12,133 bases of DNA from JAKBCQ01 sp021807585 (GTDB taxonomy: Bacteria; Planctomycetota; Planctomycetia; Isosphaerales; Isosphaeraceae): NCBI GenBank assembly GCA_027325115.1, contig DAHWFG010000016.1, positions 1 through 12,133 on the forward strand, read 5' to 3'. Shown piece after piece: positions 1-6,523 of the stretch. The notes beneath the pieces were generated by a model. It saw only the letters and a program-made list of their open reading frames with translations, ran no database searches and was not told where the DNA came from. The first letter of the stretch is position 1. The number at the start of each line of letters is the position of its first letter. A program made the position numbers and the translations under genes.

Positions 1-60
1 CATCAGTCGGATTCCGGCGCACGCTAAGGGGAAATAAAGGGGATTATCTTCTGTTATTTA

Positions 61-66
61 TATAAT
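61..66 (+). promoter_or_regulatory. -10-like TATAAT in AT-rich leader of the toxin-antitoxin pair
   Basis: A perfect TATAAT lies inside an AT-rich run (about 45-80) upstream of the antitoxin. No convincing -35 hexamer sits 16-18 bp before it, so this is only a weak promoter candidate. It would leave a leader of roughly 135 nt before the antitoxin start at 210. Confidence 0.2.
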
Positions 67-111
67 TTATTGTTCTATCGCCTTCTGATAGTGTTCGGCT
101 AATCAGTAAGA

Positions 112-158
112 GGCGGTGAGCACCGAACCGCCCATCGAGTACGACCGGACGACCGGTC
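112..158. repeat. Two inverted repeats upstream of the antitoxin (possible operator)
   Basis: GGCGGT (112-117) pairs with ACCGCC (127-132), and the inner CGGTG/CACCG (114-118/121-125) forms an alternative shorter hairpin. Just downstream, GACCG (143-147) pairs with CGGTC (154-158), and GACCGGTC (151-158) is itself an 8-bp palindrome. Phd/VapB-type antitoxins usually bind palindromes in front of their own operon, so an operator role is plausible. That role is inferred from position only. Confidence 0.3.
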
Positions 159-209
159 TTGTCGAACGGGCGATACGGGCTAGTGTTAGCTAAACCAAGG
201 AGCCATCGC

Positions 210-449
210 ATGGAAATCGCCAATATTCACGGGGCCAAGTCCTAGCTATCCAAGCTAATCGAGCACGCCATGAACGGCGAGGAAGTTATCATTGCTAAGG
301 CCGGGAAACCGATGGTGCGGTTGGTACTCATTCACACCGATGATTCCCCCCGGACCGGTGGCCAATGGAAGGGCCTGATCCGCATCGCCGAGGATTTTAA
401 TACCCTGACCGACGATATTGCCATCGCGTTCGGCATGGAGAAGCCATGA
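210..449 (+). pseudogene. Phd/YefM (VapB-like) antitoxin, broken by an amber codon
   Basis: Reading from ATG 210, preceded by AAGGAG at 197-202 with 7-nt spacing, gives a 79-codon frame typical of Phd-family antitoxins. It has an N-terminal MEIANIHGAKS, then LSKLIEHAMNGEEVIIAKAGKP (a short DNA-binding/dimerisation fold), then a toxin-binding tail with GQWKGLIRIAEDF and a DDIAIAFG ending. Codon 12 (243-245) is TAG. The family usually has Gln or His here, so a single C-to-T change from CAG explains it. The frame ends with TGA at 447-449, overlapping the toxin ATG at 446 in an ATGA junction, the classic antitoxin-toxin coupling. An internal ATG at 270 could restart translation but would lose the N-terminal strand and part of the first helix. 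The family call is firm; loss of function is inferred. Confidence 0.8.
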
Positions 450-822
450 CGTTGTCGCTCGACACTTACGCCTTTCTCTGGTGGTTAGACGATCCGCAAC
501 TATTGTCGAAAGCGGCTCGAAAGGCGATCGGCGACGGAAAAAACGCCGTGTATGTCAGTGCCGCCGTCATCTGGGAGATTACAATCAAAAAAGCCTTCGG
601 TTGCTCGACGCTCCTGATGATCTCGAAGCCGCGATGACCGCAAACCGGTTCCTTCCCCTACCAATCACGATACCACACGCACTCGCTGTGTCGAGTTTGC
701 CTCCTATTCATAATGACCCGTTTGACCGTCTGCTGATCGCTCAAGCTCGGTGCGAAGGATTCAAACTGGTTACACGAGATAAACATGCCGCCGGCTATGG
801 AATCCCATGCATTAGTGCGTGA
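446..822 (+). pseudogene. PIN-domain (VapC-like) toxin, frameshifted at an A6 run
   Basis: ATG 446 opens a PIN-domain protein: LDTYAFLWWLDDP at the N-terminus with the first metal-binding Asp at residue 6, then VYVSAAVIWEITIKK with the conserved Glu. The frame is then lost and stops early at 635-637. The rest continues one frame over, through LDAPDDLEAAM, HNDPFDRLLIAQA and LVTRDKHAAGYGIP to TGA 820-822. All four acidic positions expected in a PIN RNase survive across the two frames. Adding one A to the A6 tract at 587-592 restores IKKSLRLLDAPDD and a 125-residue protein, the usual VapC length. It overlaps the antitoxin by ATGA. VapC toxins cleave RNA, often initiator tRNA or rRNA; here the product is probably inactive unless slippage restores the frame. 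Confidence 0.8.
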
Positions 823-881
823 GGCGACAAACGCGAATAGAGCACAACCGATCATCGAACATGCAGAGTCTTCGTCTGTAA

Positions 882-1046
882 CTTCTATGCGTCGTGCGCG
901 CATCGTTGAGAGCGGTGTTGATCAGAAATACCGGCCCGGAGCGCAAGCGAGTGCATCTTCTGCTATTGAAAGGAATTCTCATCGAATACGAAGAACGCAC
1001 TCGCTCGCTGTTCGGGCTGGTAAAGATTGCGGCTTGGCGTCGTTAG
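882..1046 (+). other. Possible gene remnant, unrecognised
   Basis: After a TAA at 879-881 the frame stays open for 54 codons to TAG 1044-1046. Its second half reads like a natural amphipathic protein end: ERKRVHLLLLKGILIEYEER followed by TRSLFGLVKIAAWRR. There is no ATG near the beginning, only GTG/TTG candidates, and no clear ribosome site. I do not recognise a family. It may be the 3' end of a decayed gene next to the dead toxin-antitoxin pair, or chance. Confidence 0.15.
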
Positions 1047-1091
1047 GATTTTGGACGATTACTGGGCGGCGAGCAGGCGGGAACGCTCAAA

Positions 1092-1167
1092 TGTAGGGTG
1101 TCTGTGATTGGGTTGTGATTGGGTTCTCAACTGTAGGATGTCTGTGATTGGGTTCTGTGATTGGGTT
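1092..1167 (+). repeat. Tandem repeat built on GTGATTGGGTT
   Basis: Two adjacent units (1092-1131 and 1132-1167) each start with TGTAGGRTGTCTGTGATTGG and each contain the 11-bp word GTGATTGGGTT twice. The word occurs at 1104-1114, 1115-1125, 1144-1154 and 1157-1167. The array abuts the first 122-bp direct repeat at 1169. A partial inverted match, ACCCAATCA, lies at 1361-1369 shortly before the second copy. Confidence 0.75.
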
Positions 1168-1168
1168 G

Positions 1169-1290
1169 ACCGAGAATCGATCACAGCGCATCCTTCTCAA
1201 GTTACCCAGTTTTCCCTCAATCATAAAGAACAGATGAAGATTCGGGAATTCTGAAAAAGCCGTGCATAATTGACCGAGTCGGCATGATTA
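1169..1290 (+). repeat. 122-bp direct repeat, copy 1
   Basis: Aligned by eye without gaps to 1397-1518, it shows about 12 mismatches in 122 bp (about 90% identity), including an uninterrupted identical block of about 44 bp centred on ATAAAGAACAGATGAAGATT. It begins ACCGAGAATCGA and ends GTCGGCATGATTA. It holds no open frame of note and no obvious terminal inverted repeats. It may be a non-autonomous dispersed element or the remains of a longer duplication. Confidence 0.85.
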
Positions 1291-1396
1291 AAGATAGCGT
1301 GGCGGAAAATCAGCCAGTGGTTCATCATCGAATGTGCTTCAAATCGGGCTTCATGATCACACCCAATCAATTGCCATGGCGACTCGACAAGGAACT

Positions 1397-1518
1397 ACCG
1401 AGAATCGACAACGGCGCATCCCTCTCAAATCACCCAGTTCCCCCTCAATCATAAAGAACAGATGAAGATTCGGGAATTCTGAAAATTCCCTGCATAATTG
1501 ACCGAGTCGGCGTGATTA
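1397..1518 (+). repeat. 122-bp direct repeat, copy 2
   Basis: Second copy of the element at 1169-1290, in the same orientation, with 106 bp between the copies. Differences cluster in the first third and just after the shared CTGAAAA. Beyond its end the copies diverge at once (TGGAATAG against AAGATAG). The tandem array that precedes copy 1 is not present before copy 2. Confidence 0.85.
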
Positions 1519-1721
1519 TGGAATAGAGTCAAGAAATATGGGGCCGAATCGATCGAACGTCGCGATCGTGATCGGTCACCAAACGTTGCACTCTTTATCA
1601 CTTCGTGCTCGCCAACAGCAAATTATCGAGTCTCTCGATCGAGCGTCAGCTTGGCAGGAAGCGCGGACAACAAAGACTTATACCTCGTGGTTTGCAAACT
1701 TCCGCTTGCCGGCTTTGTTTC

Positions 1722-1781
1722 AACTCCCTAACAAGAAGATTTGATGAAGATTGGAATATTTCCAGAATTTCGCTGATAATC
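1722..1781 (+). repeat. Possible diverged third copy of the 122-bp repeat
   Basis: The exact word GATGAAGATT at 1743-1752 is followed by a stretch (ATTTCCAGAATTTCGCTGATAAT) that resembles the ATTCTGAAAATTCCCTGCATAAT part of copy 2 with several changes and small gaps. The preceding CAACTCCCTAACAAGAAG loosely mirrors the CCCTCAATCATAAAGAAC part. The similarity is weak and could be chance. Confidence 0.25.
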
Positions 1782-1925
1782 CGGCCGTTTCAACACCCTA
1801 TATAATAGAGGGAGAAATATTGGACCGATAATGAACGCACCCTACAAAAAACAACACGCTTGGTTTTTGTCTTTCAAACAGAATCCCCAAAACGCCCTCA
1901 GTCATGCAAACCAATCACTCCTAAC

Positions 1926-1949
1926 AACCGCGGCAAACGCCGCTAGGTT
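1926..1949. repeat. Short stem-loop
   Basis: AACC-GCGGC (1926-1934) pairs with GCCGC (1939-1943) and GGTT (1946-1949), with an AAAC loop and a two-base TA bulge. No T-run follows on the + strand beyond TTT, so it is not a good terminator. No function is visible. Confidence 0.3.
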
Positions 1950-2322
1950 TCGAGAGGTGGCGCAATCGCGTCGCACGCGCACGTGGTCGATCCCGGCCAT
2001 GCCTTCGCCGCTACCAATCTCCCGATAGGTCGATTGGCTTCACTCGGCGATATTTGCGAACGCTGATAAGTTCGCTTGCCCAGCGGGTTGAGATCAAACG
2101 TGTCGGTATCGATATCGTCGAGCGATTTCCGGAGTCGCCGAGGGTTGTCTCGCTGGCGGAACCTGATACGGAAACGACGAGAACGATCGAATGTGCGCCG
2201 GTGATGCGTGTGCAAAGGCGCGAGGTTGCGAACGGGTATTGAGAAGACGATTCCGATTTCGGAGAGGTAGAGGTGATCGAACGAGGTATCGCGAGGCGTG
2301 TATCGCTTTCTTACACGGTGAA

Positions 2323-2351
2323 TTGAGCCGACATGCGTCGTCTGCTAAGAT
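2323..2351 (+). promoter_or_regulatory. Sigma70-like promoter candidate for the kinase gene
   Basis: TTGAGC (2323-2328) and TAAGAT (2346-2351) are separated by exactly 17 bp, and each matches the consensus at four of six positions. The site lies about 75 bp before the kinase start and marks the boundary where composition becomes like that of the genes downstream. Inferred from sequence only. Confidence 0.4.
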
Positions 2352-2427
2352 ATGGAAACCTTATCCTTGAAAGGTATGGCACGTGGGCGAATCGACAGGC
2401 AAGCGGCGCGCGACGGGGAGTTCGATC

Positions 2428-3726
2428 ATGGCGATCACCGACAAATCGAAGGGGGCGGACGCTCCCCCGCCCGATTTGCTCGCGGTGATCCGTCATTCTG
2501 GAGTGCTCACCGAGCGTCAGCTCGAAGATATTCGCGGCAAAATGCTTAAGGGGAATTATCCGTTCGACTCGCTCGAGCTCGCCGAGAAGTTGGTGCGCGA
2601 GAAAATCCTTACGAGTTATCAGGCGAATCGACTTCTGAAGAACAAGCCTCATGGGCTCGCGGTCGGCCGTTATGTGATCCTCGATCGGATCGGATCGGGG
2701 TCGATGGGACGCGTGTATAAGGCGAGCCATCGGTTGATGGGACGTGTGGTCGCGATCAAGATTGTCGCGCCCGAGATCGCGGGCAACGCGCGGATTGTCG
2801 CACGGTTTCAACGGGAGATGAAGCTTGTCGGTCGGCTCGATCATCCCAATGTGGTGCGTGCGTTCGACGCCGATCAGCTTGGCCAAATTCTTTTCATTGT
2901 GATGGAATATGTCGACGGCGAGAGTTTGACGCAGAAGCTTCGGGCCGAGGGGCCTCTCGACCCCGCCGACGTGGTCAATTACATCGCTCAGGCTGCGCGC
3001 GGATTGGCGCATGCGCACGAGATGGGGATTGTTCATCGCGATATCAAACCTTCCAATTTGTTGTTGAGTAAGAATCAGAAGGTGAAATTGCTTGATCTTG
3101 GATTAAGCGTGTTGATGGAGGCGGATCAGCATTCGACGTTCGAGACGGCGGACGGGATCGCGGTGGGGACGGTTGATTATATGTCGCCCGAGCAGGCGTG
3201 CGGCAAGCCGGTTGATGGGCGAAGCGATTTATATAGTTTGGGATGTGCGATGTATCACCTGATCTCGGGACGGCTGCCGTTTCAGGGGGATTCGCCGATC
3301 GAGCGATTGGGGAAGAGGATCGCGGGTCTTCCGACTCCGATCCGTCAGATTCGGCCCGATATTCCGTCGAACGTGGTGAAGGTTCTGGACAAGTTATTGG
3401 CGACGAACCGGCGTGATCGGTATCAGACGGCTCACGAGGTGGCCGAGGCGCTCGAGGCGTTGCTCGATAAGAAACCGAGCCAGGCTTCACCCGGGACGAT
3501 CGAAGAAGACCTCGCAAGCGATGAATTCGACCCGGGTACGGGCGAATACGCCGATCAAATCGACGTCACCGATCGACCTCAAACCGCCGCGGCCGCGAGT
3601 CCGGAGTGGGTTCGATCGCTCGCGGCGAAGTTTGAGAGATCGCCGCGGCGGGTGATCGCGGCGTGTTTTTTGGCGATATTGGCGGCCTTCGCCGCGGGGG
3701 TGGTCGTCGGAAAGATGTTCTTTTAA
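2428..3726 (+). CDS. Membrane-anchored Ser/Thr protein kinase (PknB-like)
   Basis: Transfers phosphate from ATP to Ser/Thr of unknown partners. I start at ATG 2428 (432 aa) because GGGGAG (2415-2420) sits 7 nt upstream; a GTG at 2383 in the same frame has no such site. Residues about 12-75 form the small helical domain typical of planctomycete kinases (LLAVIRHSGVLTERQLEDI, EKILTSYQANRLLKNK). The kinase domain spans about 82-345: glycine loop GSGSMGRV (89-96), VAIK with Lys111, HRDIKPSN with catalytic Asp205 and Asn210, DLG instead of DFG at 223-225 (common in this bacterial group), GTVDYMSPEQ (APE equivalent) and SDLYSLG. An acidic linker follows, then one membrane helix near the C-terminus (about 409-426, VIAACFLAILAAFAAGVVVG) and only about five more residues. 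The kinase therefore faces the cytoplasm with no external sensor. All catalytic residues are present. Confidence 0.93.
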   Translation: MAITDKSKGADAPPPDLLAVIRHSGVLTERQLEDIRGKMLKGNYPFDSLELAEKLVREKILTSYQANRLLKNKPHGLAVGRYVILDRIGSGSMGRVYKASHRLMGRVVAIKIVAPEIAGNARIVARFQREMKLVGRLDHPNVVRAFDADQLGQILFIVMEYVDGESLTQKLRAEGPLDPADVVNYIAQAARGLAHAHEMGIVHRDIKPSNLLLSKNQKVKLLDLGLSVLMEADQHSTFETADGIAVGTVDYMSPEQACGKPVDGRSDLYSLGCAMYHLISGRLPFQGDSPIERLGKRIAGLPTPIRQIRPDIPSNVVKVLDKLLATNRRDRYQTAHEVAEALEALLDKKPSQASPGTIEEDLASDEFDPGTGEYADQIDVTDRPQTAAAASPEWVRSLAAKFERSPRRVIAACFLAILAAFAAGVVVGKMFF

Positions 3727-3766
3727 TCTTATTTTTTTGCATTCTTTTAACACGAAATGATTTGAT

Positions 3767-4702
3767 ATGAGCGTGAAGACGTATTCACAATTAATGAAGG
3801 ATGCGGCGCGGGATCGGGTGGCGGCGACGTTGCGTTCGCTGCCGAGGTTTCGGGGGAAGATCGCGGCGGCGAACGTATTACGGTCGTTGTTTCGATTGGA
3901 TCAGAGGGAGCCGGCGATCGAGGTATTGGTTCAAATGAAGAACGGTCGGACGGTACGGATCGACCCGCGCGGTCCGACCGAGTCGCACGTTTATTGGACA
4001 GGAACATATTACGACGCGTTTTTTGACGATGCGGCGCGGTTCTCGCGTAAGGGGGGCGTCGTTCTGGATGTGGGCGCGCATGTGGGGTTTTTCGCGTTAT
4101 CGATCGGCTCACGGCTGCGAGAAACGGGGGGCCTGGTGTACGCCTTCGAGCCGCTCGAAGGGAATTACAATCGCCTTGTTGAACATATTGCGATGAATAG
4201 ACTGGAGGAGACGATCAAGCCGATTCGGCTGGCGTTGGGGTTGAGCGCCGGCGAGGTTCTTATGTCGAAATGTGTCGATCATCCGGGGTCGACCGGGAAC
4301 GCGTTTGTGTTGGGTAGGGGGGTGGCCGGCGAGAAGACGTGTACGGCGCGGTCGGCTCGGCTCGACGACGCGGCGCGCGAGTTGGGGATCGATTCGTGCG
4401 ATTTGATCAAGGTGGATATCGAGGGTTGTGAGTTCGATTTCTTGCGCGGGGGGCGTGAATTCCTGGAGAGGCACACGCCGCTCGTCTATATCGAGCTCAA
4501 TTATTTTTGGATGAGGGAATTTGGTTGGTCGCTCGTCGATTTGAATGATTATGCGAAGTCGATCGGTTACGGCGTGTATCGCGAGGTGAAAGGGGCGTGG
4601 ATCGCGGCGGAGCACGAGGGAACAAAGGTCGAGAATTCGTTGATGGTTCCGATCGGCGGCGAAGTTGAATCGCGTGCGCGGGGCGTTTTTCAGTTTGGTT
4701 GA
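3767..4702 (+). CDS. FkbM-family SAM-dependent methyltransferase
   Basis: Predicted to move a methyl group from S-adenosylmethionine to an oxygen of a sugar, lipid or secondary metabolite; the substrate cannot be read from sequence. The 311 residues show the Rossmann SAM-binding motif I VVLDVGAHVGFFAL (98-111), the acidic motif II VYAFEPLEGNYNRLVEHIAMN (124-144, Glu128) and the FkbM signature DLIKVDIEGCEFDFLRG (212-228), followed by TPLVYIELNYFW. It begins 40 bp after the kinase stop, through a T-rich gap that contains no clear terminator, so cotranscription is possible. The ATG at 3767 has no good Shine-Dalgarno sequence, which is not unusual in planctomycetes. The N-terminal about 60 residues are a basic, helical extension without a signal peptide, so a cytoplasmic enzyme is likely. 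Confidence 0.88.
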   Translation: MSVKTYSQLMKDAARDRVAATLRSLPRFRGKIAAANVLRSLFRLDQREPAIEVLVQMKNGRTVRIDPRGPTESHVYWTGTYYDAFFDDAARFSRKGGVVLDVGAHVGFFALSIGSRLRETGGLVYAFEPLEGNYNRLVEHIAMNRLEETIKPIRLALGLSAGEVLMSKCVDHPGSTGNAFVLGRGVAGEKTCTARSARLDDAARELGIDSCDLIKVDIEGCEFDFLRGGREFLERHTPLVYIELNYFWMREFGWSLVDLNDYAKSIGYGVYREVKGAWIAAEHEGTKVENSLMVPIGGEVESRARGVFQFG

Positions 4703-4957
4703 GGCGGGGGGTTTGGGCGCGGGGAGAGGCTGAGGGAAGCTCCCGTGTTCGCCGCGAGACCGTATGGAAGATCGAAGAGGTTTGGTCGCCTGCGGTTGCG
4801 AAGGTTGCTCTCGTCGGAAGAAAGCATTTTGATCAACTCGGATGAAGGGGAGGGGGGTGGGGGGTTGTGCGTGGTAAAGTGTTGTTGCGCGTCCAGCCTT
4901 GGGTTGCGGGTCGGGGGGCGTTGGAATAAGAATAGCGGGAATGAACGAGGCGTTACG

Positions 4958-4964
4958 AAAGGAG
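4958..4964 (+). promoter_or_regulatory. Ribosome binding site that decides the hemQ start
   Basis: AAAGGAG lies 1 nt before an upstream GTG (4966), 7 nt before GTG 4972 and 10 nt before ATG 4975. The spacing excludes 4966 and favours 4972 or 4975. Confidence 0.6.
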
Positions 4965-4974
4965 TGTGAGCGTG

Positions 4975-5895
4975 ATGTCTGAAGGCGTGGCGGAGACGGC
5001 CGGATCGTCGTCGGCGGTATCCGGGGAATCGGCGGGAGTTAGGCCCGGGGGAGCGGTCCGGATCACGGCGTCGCTTGTGCCCGAGCGTGGGTGGCATTTT
5101 CTTCATTTGTATTTTCAGATTGATCGCAACGCGGCGGCCAAGATGAGCCGGGAGGATCGCGATCGGGGCGCGGGGGAGTTGATCGCGTCGTTGGGTGCGA
5201 GTTCGGCGGATTCGTCGTCGGGGTCGGCGGGATTCCCGGAGCAGTTTCAAAGTTTTTTGGTTCCCGGACATAAGGCCGATTTTGGCGTGCTGATGGCGAG
5301 CCCGAACGTTCATTCGTTGATGGGGGTTCAGCGTCGGATTCAGTCGTGCGGGTTGGCGCCGGCGCTCAAACTGGCGTATTCGTTCTATTCGATGACAGAG
5401 ATATCGGAATATGTGCCCGATGTGGAGGAATACGCGCGGATTTTGCGTGATCGCGAGCGATTGGATCCTGCGAGTGCGGCGTATGACGCGAAGGTGAAGG
5501 CGTATGAGGCTCGGCTTGAGCCGATGAATCGTCAGCGTCTTTATCCCGAGTTTCCCGATTGGCCTTGTGTGTGTTTTTATCCGATGAGCAAGACGCGTCT
5601 CGACGGCCAGAACTGGTTCATGCTTTCGCAGCGGGAGCGTGCCGAGCTGATGCACGAGCACGGGAAATCGGGGATGAAATTCGCGGGTCGAGTGACGCAG
5701 GTGATCACGGCATCGACGGGTCTTGACGACTGGGAATGGGGTGTGACTTTGTGGGGTAGGAACCCGAGTTACATCAAGGACATCGTGTATACGATGCGAT
5801 TCGACGAGGCTTCAGCGAAGTATGCGTTGTTCGGTCCGTTTTATCTAGGCTATATCGCGCCCGGGGCTGAGGTTGTGAAGGGACTTTCGCTTTGA
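4975..5895 (+). CDS. hemQ: Coproheme decarboxylase HemQ (chlorite dismutase family)
   Basis: Catalyses the last step of coproporphyrin-dependent heme synthesis, oxidative decarboxylation of Fe-coproporphyrin III to heme b with peroxide. It is a cytoplasmic homo-oligomer in characterised relatives. With ATG 4975 the protein has 306 residues. Tyr202 and Lys206 in FYPMSK match the catalytic Tyr145/Lys149 of Firmicute HemQ. His229 in MHEHG, exactly 27 residues after the Tyr, matches the proximal heme ligand (Tyr145 to His172 in Geobacillus). NWFMLSQRERAEL, GLDDWEWGVTLWG and YTMRFDEASAKYALFGPFY are strong family signatures. The first about 25 residues are a Ser/Gly/Ala-rich tail, and a Ser-rich insert sits at about 73-87; both look like flexible additions. 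A start at GTG 4972 would add one residue. It stands alone after a 272-bp gap, with no other heme gene in view. Confidence 0.93.
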   Translation: MSEGVAETAGSSSAVSGESAGVRPGGAVRITASLVPERGWHFLHLYFQIDRNAAAKMSREDRDRGAGELIASLGASSADSSSGSAGFPEQFQSFLVPGHKADFGVLMASPNVHSLMGVQRRIQSCGLAPALKLAYSFYSMTEISEYVPDVEEYARILRDRERLDPASAAYDAKVKAYEARLEPMNRQRLYPEFPDWPCVCFYPMSKTRLDGQNWFMLSQRERAELMHEHGKSGMKFAGRVTQVITASTGLDDWEWGVTLWGRNPSYIKDIVYTMRFDEASAKYALFGPFYLGYIAPGAEVVKGLSL

Positions 5896-6044
5896 TCGAT
5901 CGTGTCGATGAGGCGAATCCCGCGTGCGGTTGGGATTTGAGCAGATTCTTACTGATCGGTATTGATCACCGCGGCGAATGATCGAGCTTTTTTGAAGCGA
6001 GTGACGATTTGGTCGCGGCCGGATCGTCGAGGGGAGAAGGATTG

Positions 6045-6476
6045 ATGTGGACGTGTAAGAAGTGTGGAGCGAAGGTGGATTCGACGTTCGACGTGTGTTG
6101 GTCGTGCGGGACGAGCGTGGACGGGGTGGAGGATCCGAATTTTGTCGCGGCGGATCAGGATTCGCCGATTGCTGAGCCTTCGGTGATCCCGTCTCTTCTG
6201 GTCGCGGACACTCAGACCGGGGGCGACGACGACCAAGCTCGGCACGTTCATTTAACCGAATGTTACCGTGCGCTTGATTTGATGCAGGCTCGGTTCATCG
6301 CGGATCAACTGACGGGGACTGGGATTCCCGCGGTCGCCGACACGCACGATTTGCACGAGGAGTTGGGGACGCTCGAGGGGGGTCCGAGGGTTTACGTTCG
6401 CGCCGAGGATCTCGCCGCGGCGCGTGATTGGCTGGCGGGCTACGAACGAAAAACCGCCGAGCACATTCACGAATGA
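6045..6476 (+). CDS. Zinc-ribbon protein with C-terminal DUF2007-like domain
   Basis: A 143-residue protein. Its N-terminus MWTCKKCGAKVDSTFDVCWSCG carries two CxxC pairs (Cys4/7 and 18/21), a rubredoxin-like zinc ribbon. After an acidic linker, residues about 68-131 resemble DUF2007, the 'putative prokaryotic signal transducing' fold: ECYRALDLMQARFIADQL, GTGIPAVADT, then PRVYVRAEDLAAARDWLAGY. The role of such proteins is not established; small-ligand or partner sensing has been suggested from the fold. ATG 6045 is chosen because GGGGAG (6031-6036) precedes it by 8 nt, and the zinc ribbon begins right there; an upstream in-frame TTG at 6009 adds residues unlike the family. It lies 149 bp after hemQ in the same direction, so joint expression is possible but unproven. 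The gene ends inside a hairpin. Confidence 0.8.
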   Translation: MWTCKKCGAKVDSTFDVCWSCGTSVDGVEDPNFVAADQDSPIAEPSVIPSLLVADTQTGGDDDQARHVHLTECYRALDLMQARFIADQLTGTGIPAVADTHDLHEELGTLEGGPRVYVRAEDLAAARDWLAGYERKTAEHIHE

Positions 6477-6500
6477 ACATGCTCGGCGGAGGTGATTCTT
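6454..6500 (+). terminator. Hairpin at the 3' end of the zinc-ribbon gene
   Basis: CCGCCGAGCA (6454-6463) and TGCTCGGCGG (6480-6489) form a perfect 10-bp stem, with an extra inner stem CATT/AATG. The left arm lies in the last codons of the gene and the stop codon is in the loop region. Downstream on the + strand there is only a short T-rich piece (TTCTTTC), so a strong rho-independent terminator is not assured. Confidence 0.5.
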
Positions 6501-6523
6501 TCAAAAAAAAGTCATGTGACGCT

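Larger units (their letters stand above)
823..2322. other. Gene-poor accessory stretch with repeats
   Basis: About 1.5 kb without a convincing gene. Several short open frames exist (for example 1538-1744, 1831-2028, 1943-2215 and 2054-2242), but none has a good ribosome site, a recognisable motif or codon use like the genes to the right. The frame ending at 2242 reads somewhat like coding sequence (VEIKRVGIDIVERFPESPRV) but has no start I trust. The stretch holds the tandem repeat at 1092-1167, the 122-bp direct repeats at 1169 and 1397, a perhaps related diverged copy near 1722-1781, and a second bare TATAAT at 1801-1806. It is visibly more AT-rich than the DNA after 2300. Confidence 0.6.

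Noticed and set aside
1092..1167. CRISPR-like array
   Set aside because: Units are tandem with almost no unique spacers, and only two units are present; no cas genes in view.
1831..2028. 65-codon frame after the TATAAT at 1801
   Set aside because: The purine-rich GGGAG is too far (about 16 nt) from the ATG, no -35 is visible and the product has no recognisable pattern.
1943..2242. Overlapping short frames on both strands before the kinase
   Set aside because: Neither has a ribosome site or known motif; the + frame has some coding look but no credible start, so it is mentioned only in the gap description.
2311..3036. 241-codon minus-strand frame opposite the kinase
   Set aside because: Shadow of a GC-rich gene; the + frame holds all kinase motifs.
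4745..4969. 74-codon + strand frame between the FkbM gene and hemQ
   Set aside because: Arg/Gly-rich product without motif; no ribosome site at its start; ends where the hemQ ribosome site begins.
4690..5661. 323-codon minus-strand frame opposite hemQ
   Set aside because: Arg/Pro-rich shadow of the hemQ gene with no recognisable motif.
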